From Vibrio splendidus (lineage in GTDB: Bacteria > Pseudomonadota > Gammaproteobacteria > Enterobacterales > Vibrionaceae), in the NCBI RefSeq assembly GCF_003345295.1, contig NZ_CP031055.1, positions 682,001 to 746,000 on the forward strand: 64,000 bases of DNA, written 5' to 3'. The position numbers were made by a program, and so were the translations under genes. Below, in pieces: positions 61,815-64,000 of the stretch (positions are counted from its first letter, which is position 1; each line of letters begins with the position of its first letter). The notes under the pieces are model-generated. The model was not told the DNA's origin. It did not search any database and saw nothing but the letters and a program-made list of their open reading frames with translations.

Positions 61815-62585
61815 TTAAAAGTGAGCAGCCCAGCCAACCAGGAAGCCTTGTGAAGCGGTATCGTATTCAAAGGTACCTTTGTTTTCGTAATCAACCCAGG
61901 TCGATTTGTAGGCGACATTTAAGTCAGACCAATTGTTTATCTGGTATCGCACGCCAGTTAATAGAGATGAGGTAAAGTCGGTGTCACTGCCAAGCCCTGC
62001 ATCAATAGTTGCGTGAAACTTCCAATCCTTATTGATCTGCGTTATCCATCTCACACCTATTTGGTAGTCAACCCAATCTTCATCGAGTGATCGGTCTGCA
62101 CTTAGATTACCACCTGAACCGTAAAGCTTGGCATCAATGTCGTTATCCCACCAACGAAGCCCAAACAGATAATCAATCGTGCCAAAATCGTACTGGTAGC
62201 GCTTAAAACCCTTCACATCTAAAACACCTTGTCGGATATCAAGGTTGCCCCTCAATACCTCTAGGTTGCTACCTAACACTGAGTTTGTTTTTCCGCTTAG
62301 CTTCATGAAGCTATAGTCAATGTAATAGCCCCACTGATTGTCATAGATACCCTCTAAACGCACCATTGCGGTCATATCAAGGTGATCCATGATGAATGCA
62401 GGATCAACATCGACATCTGCAGACAAATTACCAATGGTGCTGTCTCCGCGGATGTTGAGTGCGAGCGCGTAAATTTCGAAGCTATGTTGCCACTTTTTTG
62501 TATCCGCTTGTGCGCTTGCTTCCTGAGCATTTACGGTTGAACTCGCAGCCAACACTGATGCGATTAGATAATGCCATTTAGCCAT
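61815..62585 (-). CDS. Outer-membrane beta-barrel protein
   Basis: A 256-residue protein with signal peptide (residues 1-20, ending VNAQ). The mature part has repeated amphipathic strands (HSFEIYALALNIRG; MVRLEGIYDNQWGYYIDYSFMKL; GFKRYQYDFGTIDYLFGLRWWDN; VDYQIGVRWITQIN; WKFHATIDAGLG; TGVRYQINNWSDLNVAYKSTW) and ends WAAHF. It resembles proteins found beside sulfatase genes. Function is not known. AAGGA precedes the ATG. It is divergent from the DUF4345-sulfatase pair. Confidence 0.8.
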   Translation of the reverse strand: MAKWHYLIASVLAASSTVNAQEASAQADTKKWQHSFEIYALALNIRGDSTIGNLSADVDVDPAFIMDHLDMTAMVRLEGIYDNQWGYYIDYSFMKLSGKTNSVLGSNLEVLRGNLDIRQGVLDVKGFKRYQYDFGTIDYLFGLRWWDNDIDAKLYGSGGNLSADRSLDEDWVDYQIGVRWITQINKDWKFHATIDAGLGSDTDFTSSLLTGVRYQINNWSDLNVAYKSTWVDYENKGTFEYDTASQGFLVGWAAHF

Positions 62586-62722
62586 ATTGATATCCTTATC
62601 TGGTTTGAAGAGTGCACACTATAAATGTATGTATTAATTAGCCATTTTCTATATATGCAACTTGTATATTGCTGATTGTAGACTATGTTTTTTAAAAAGA
62701 GCCAAATTTAAAGAGTGGGAAT

Positions 62723-63112
62723 ATGAAGCTACAAAGTGTTTTCTTGTTGGTAGCGGTTTTAGGCTTAACGCCTATTGCGTTGTCTTACGGCTACGCCCCC
62801 GCTATTTCTATGGATTATCTTTTCGGAATTGATGCTAGTTCTATCAACGTGACTCATATTTTTCGAGCCGTGATGGGGCTGTATTTGGCACTGGCTCTGT
62901 TTTGGGTTAGTGGCGCATTGATAAAAAAGTATCGACTGCCAGCGCTTTATAGCTTGGTGGTCTTCATGTTGGGTTTGGCTGCAGGCCGAGTCGTTAGCTT
63001 AGTCTTAGATGGCATGCCGCACTGGCTGCTTTTTGTCTATCTAATTTTGGAGCTTGGCTTTGGTTTGGTCGGAATAAAAATGATTCACAAAGAACAATCT
63101 GAAACAATATAA
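62723..63112 (+). CDS. DUF4345-family membrane protein
   Basis: A 129-residue protein with four membrane helices (SVFLLVAVLGLTPIALSYGYAPA; THIFRAVMGLYLALALFWVSGAL; LPALYSLVVFMLGLAAGRVVSLVLDG; WLLFVYLILELGFGLVGIKMI). The IFRAVMGLYLALA and LGLAAGRVVSL motifs mark DUF4345. The sulfatase start is 9 bases after its stop, so they are one transcript. Function is unknown. Confidence 0.83.
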   Translation: MKLQSVFLLVAVLGLTPIALSYGYAPAISMDYLFGIDASSINVTHIFRAVMGLYLALALFWVSGALIKKYRLPALYSLVVFMLGLAAGRVVSLVLDGMPHWLLFVYLILELGFGLVGIKMIHKEQSETI

Positions 63113-63121
63113 GGACATTAT

Positions 63122-64000
63122 ATGAAAGGGATTTTTCACCTTCTTACCTTGAGCGTGTTGAGTAGCTTTTCGCTATCGGCATGGTCGGCACAAGAACAAC
63201 CTAACATCTTCGTCATTTTCACCGATGATATTGGCATCTCAAACCTGAGCGCTTATCACAATGGCGTGATGAGTAGCGAAACACCAAACATCGATAGTAT
63301 TGCTGAGAAGGGAATGCTTCTGACAGACTACTATGCGCAGCCATCTTGTACCGCGGGTCGTTCTGCTTTCTTAACCGGGCAATTACCAGTTAGAACCGGA
63401 ATGCACTCTGTTGGGTTACCTGGCGGTCCCGTTGGTTTAAGTGCGGATACGCCAACGCTTCCTGAGATGCTCAAAACGATGGGGTATGTGACTGGGCAAT
63501 TTGGTAAAAACCACCTTGGTGATAGAGATGAATTTTTACCGACAATGCACGGTTTTGATGAGTATTGGGGTTGGTTGTATCACTTGAATGCGATGGAATA
63601 TACCGAAGATCCAGATTGGCCAAAAGATGGATCGTTAGATGCCTTTGCACCTCGTAATGTTATTTACGCAAAATCAGATGGCAAAGGTGGCCAAACGATC
63701 GAAGACGATGGTGCATTGTCGATTGAGCGTATGCGTACACTCGACGATGAAGTAAATAAGCATGCTATCAACTTCATTGAACGAGCCGTAGAAGCGGATA
63801 AACCATTCTTTACTTGGTACTGCCCATCTCGTGGCCATGTATGGACGCACCTTTCTCCTGAATATGAAGCGATGCTTGGCCAAAACGGTTGGGGGCTGCA
63901 AGAAGTGGTCATGAAAGACCTTGATGACCACGTTGGGGAAATGATGGCGAAAATGGAAGAGTTAGGAATTGCCGATAACACCATTATCATTTTCACTGCA
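63122..64000 (+). CDS. Secreted sulfatase (arylsulfatase family), cut at window end
   Basis: The first 293 codons are present; the frame is open to the window edge. Signal peptide at 1-23 (ending SAWSAQ). The metal pair D35-D36 is in FVIFTDDIG, and the formylglycine motif C76-T-A-G-R with Cys as the modified residue is in YYAQPSCTAGRSAFLTG; GKNHLGD near 121 follows the family order. It hydrolyses sulfate esters, perhaps of marine polysaccharides, and needs the maturase AnSME or FGE. AAGGA precedes the ATG. The neighbours are a DUF4345 protein and an outer-membrane barrel. Confidence 0.92.
   Translation, partial: MKGIFHLLTLSVLSSFSLSAWSAQEQPNIFVIFTDDIGISNLSAYHNGVMSSETPNIDSIAEKGMLLTDYYAQPSCTAGRSAFLTGQLPVRTGMHSVGLPGGPVGLSADTPTLPEMLKTMGYVTGQFGKNHLGDRDEFLPTMHGFDEYWGWLYHLNAMEYTEDPDWPKDGSLDAFAPRNVIYAKSDGKGGQTIEDDGALSIERMRTLDDEVNKHAINFIERAVEADKPFFTWYCPSRGHVWTHLSPEYEAMLGQNGWGLQEVVMKDLDDHVGEMMAKMEELGIADNTIIIFTA

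Overview
This is a stretch of gammaproteobacterial chromosome, very probably from a marine Vibrio. The reasons are the gene content and order (comEA, rhombosortase, DTW protein, dGTPase, yfbR, alaA, then a complete menaquinone operon; tesB-ybaY-atl next to the SRP RNA), moderate GC content, and a long tandem array of tRNA-Tyr genes. The closeness to the Splendidus group is an impression, not a demonstration. Nearly all genes look intact. I see no prophage, IS element, integron or CRISPR array.

Layout. 0.1-5.2 kb: comEA, a rhombosortase, a DTW tRNA-modification protein, and a minus-strand group for nucleotide clean-up (dGTPase, YfbR) and alanine synthesis (AlaA), with a 159-bp foldback element next to the yfbR ribosome-binding site. 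5.5-12.9 kb: menF-menD-menH-menB-menC-menE. 13-20 kb: a small membrane protein, a YeiH-type exporter, a TetR-controlled MFS/acyltransferase fusion, a Tim44-like protein, and a purine nucleoside module (DeoD paralogue, MFS transporter, Crp/Fnr regulator). 21.1-22.5 kb: seven tRNA-Tyr genes in 187-188-bp repeats behind one stringent-type promoter. 22.7-27 kb: a two-gene RND efflux system. 27-39 kb: a cysteine-degrading PLP enzyme with a divergent Lrp-type regulator, tesB/ybaY/atl, the 4.5S RNA gene, ada, a DMT exporter, an AraC-AzlC-AzlD amino-acid export set, and an RNase H with an N-terminal hybrid-binding domain.

39-48.7 kb: two glycosyltransferases and a Wzx-type flippase (an accessory-looking polysaccharide patch), then assorted small metabolic and stress genes. 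49-52.5 kb: a secreted protein of unknown role preceded by a good sigma-54 promoter, facing a sigma-54 activator gene, with a (TTTATTAG)7(TTAG)20 repeat tract between their 3' ends. 52.7-56.5 kb: a lipoprotein, an unusual fusion of two CDGSH iron-sulfur domains to the FMN/3Fe-4S domain of glutamate synthase, a quinone/FMN reductase with a textbook SoxR promoter, and soxR itself. 56.5-59.7 kb: a chitobiose-type catabolic pair (ChbG, GH4 phospho-glucosidase) with a divergent LysR regulator. 59.8-64 kb: a VOC protein, a globin, two outer-membrane barrels, a DUF4345 protein and the first 293 codons of a secreted sulfatase cut by the window edge.

The strongest leads are the SoxR-promoter/reductase/soxR locus beside the CDGSH-glutamate-synthase fusion, the sigma-54 secreted-protein locus with its microsatellite, and the seven-fold tRNA-Tyr amplification. 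All functional calls rest on reading the sequence and on family knowledge; no database search was run.
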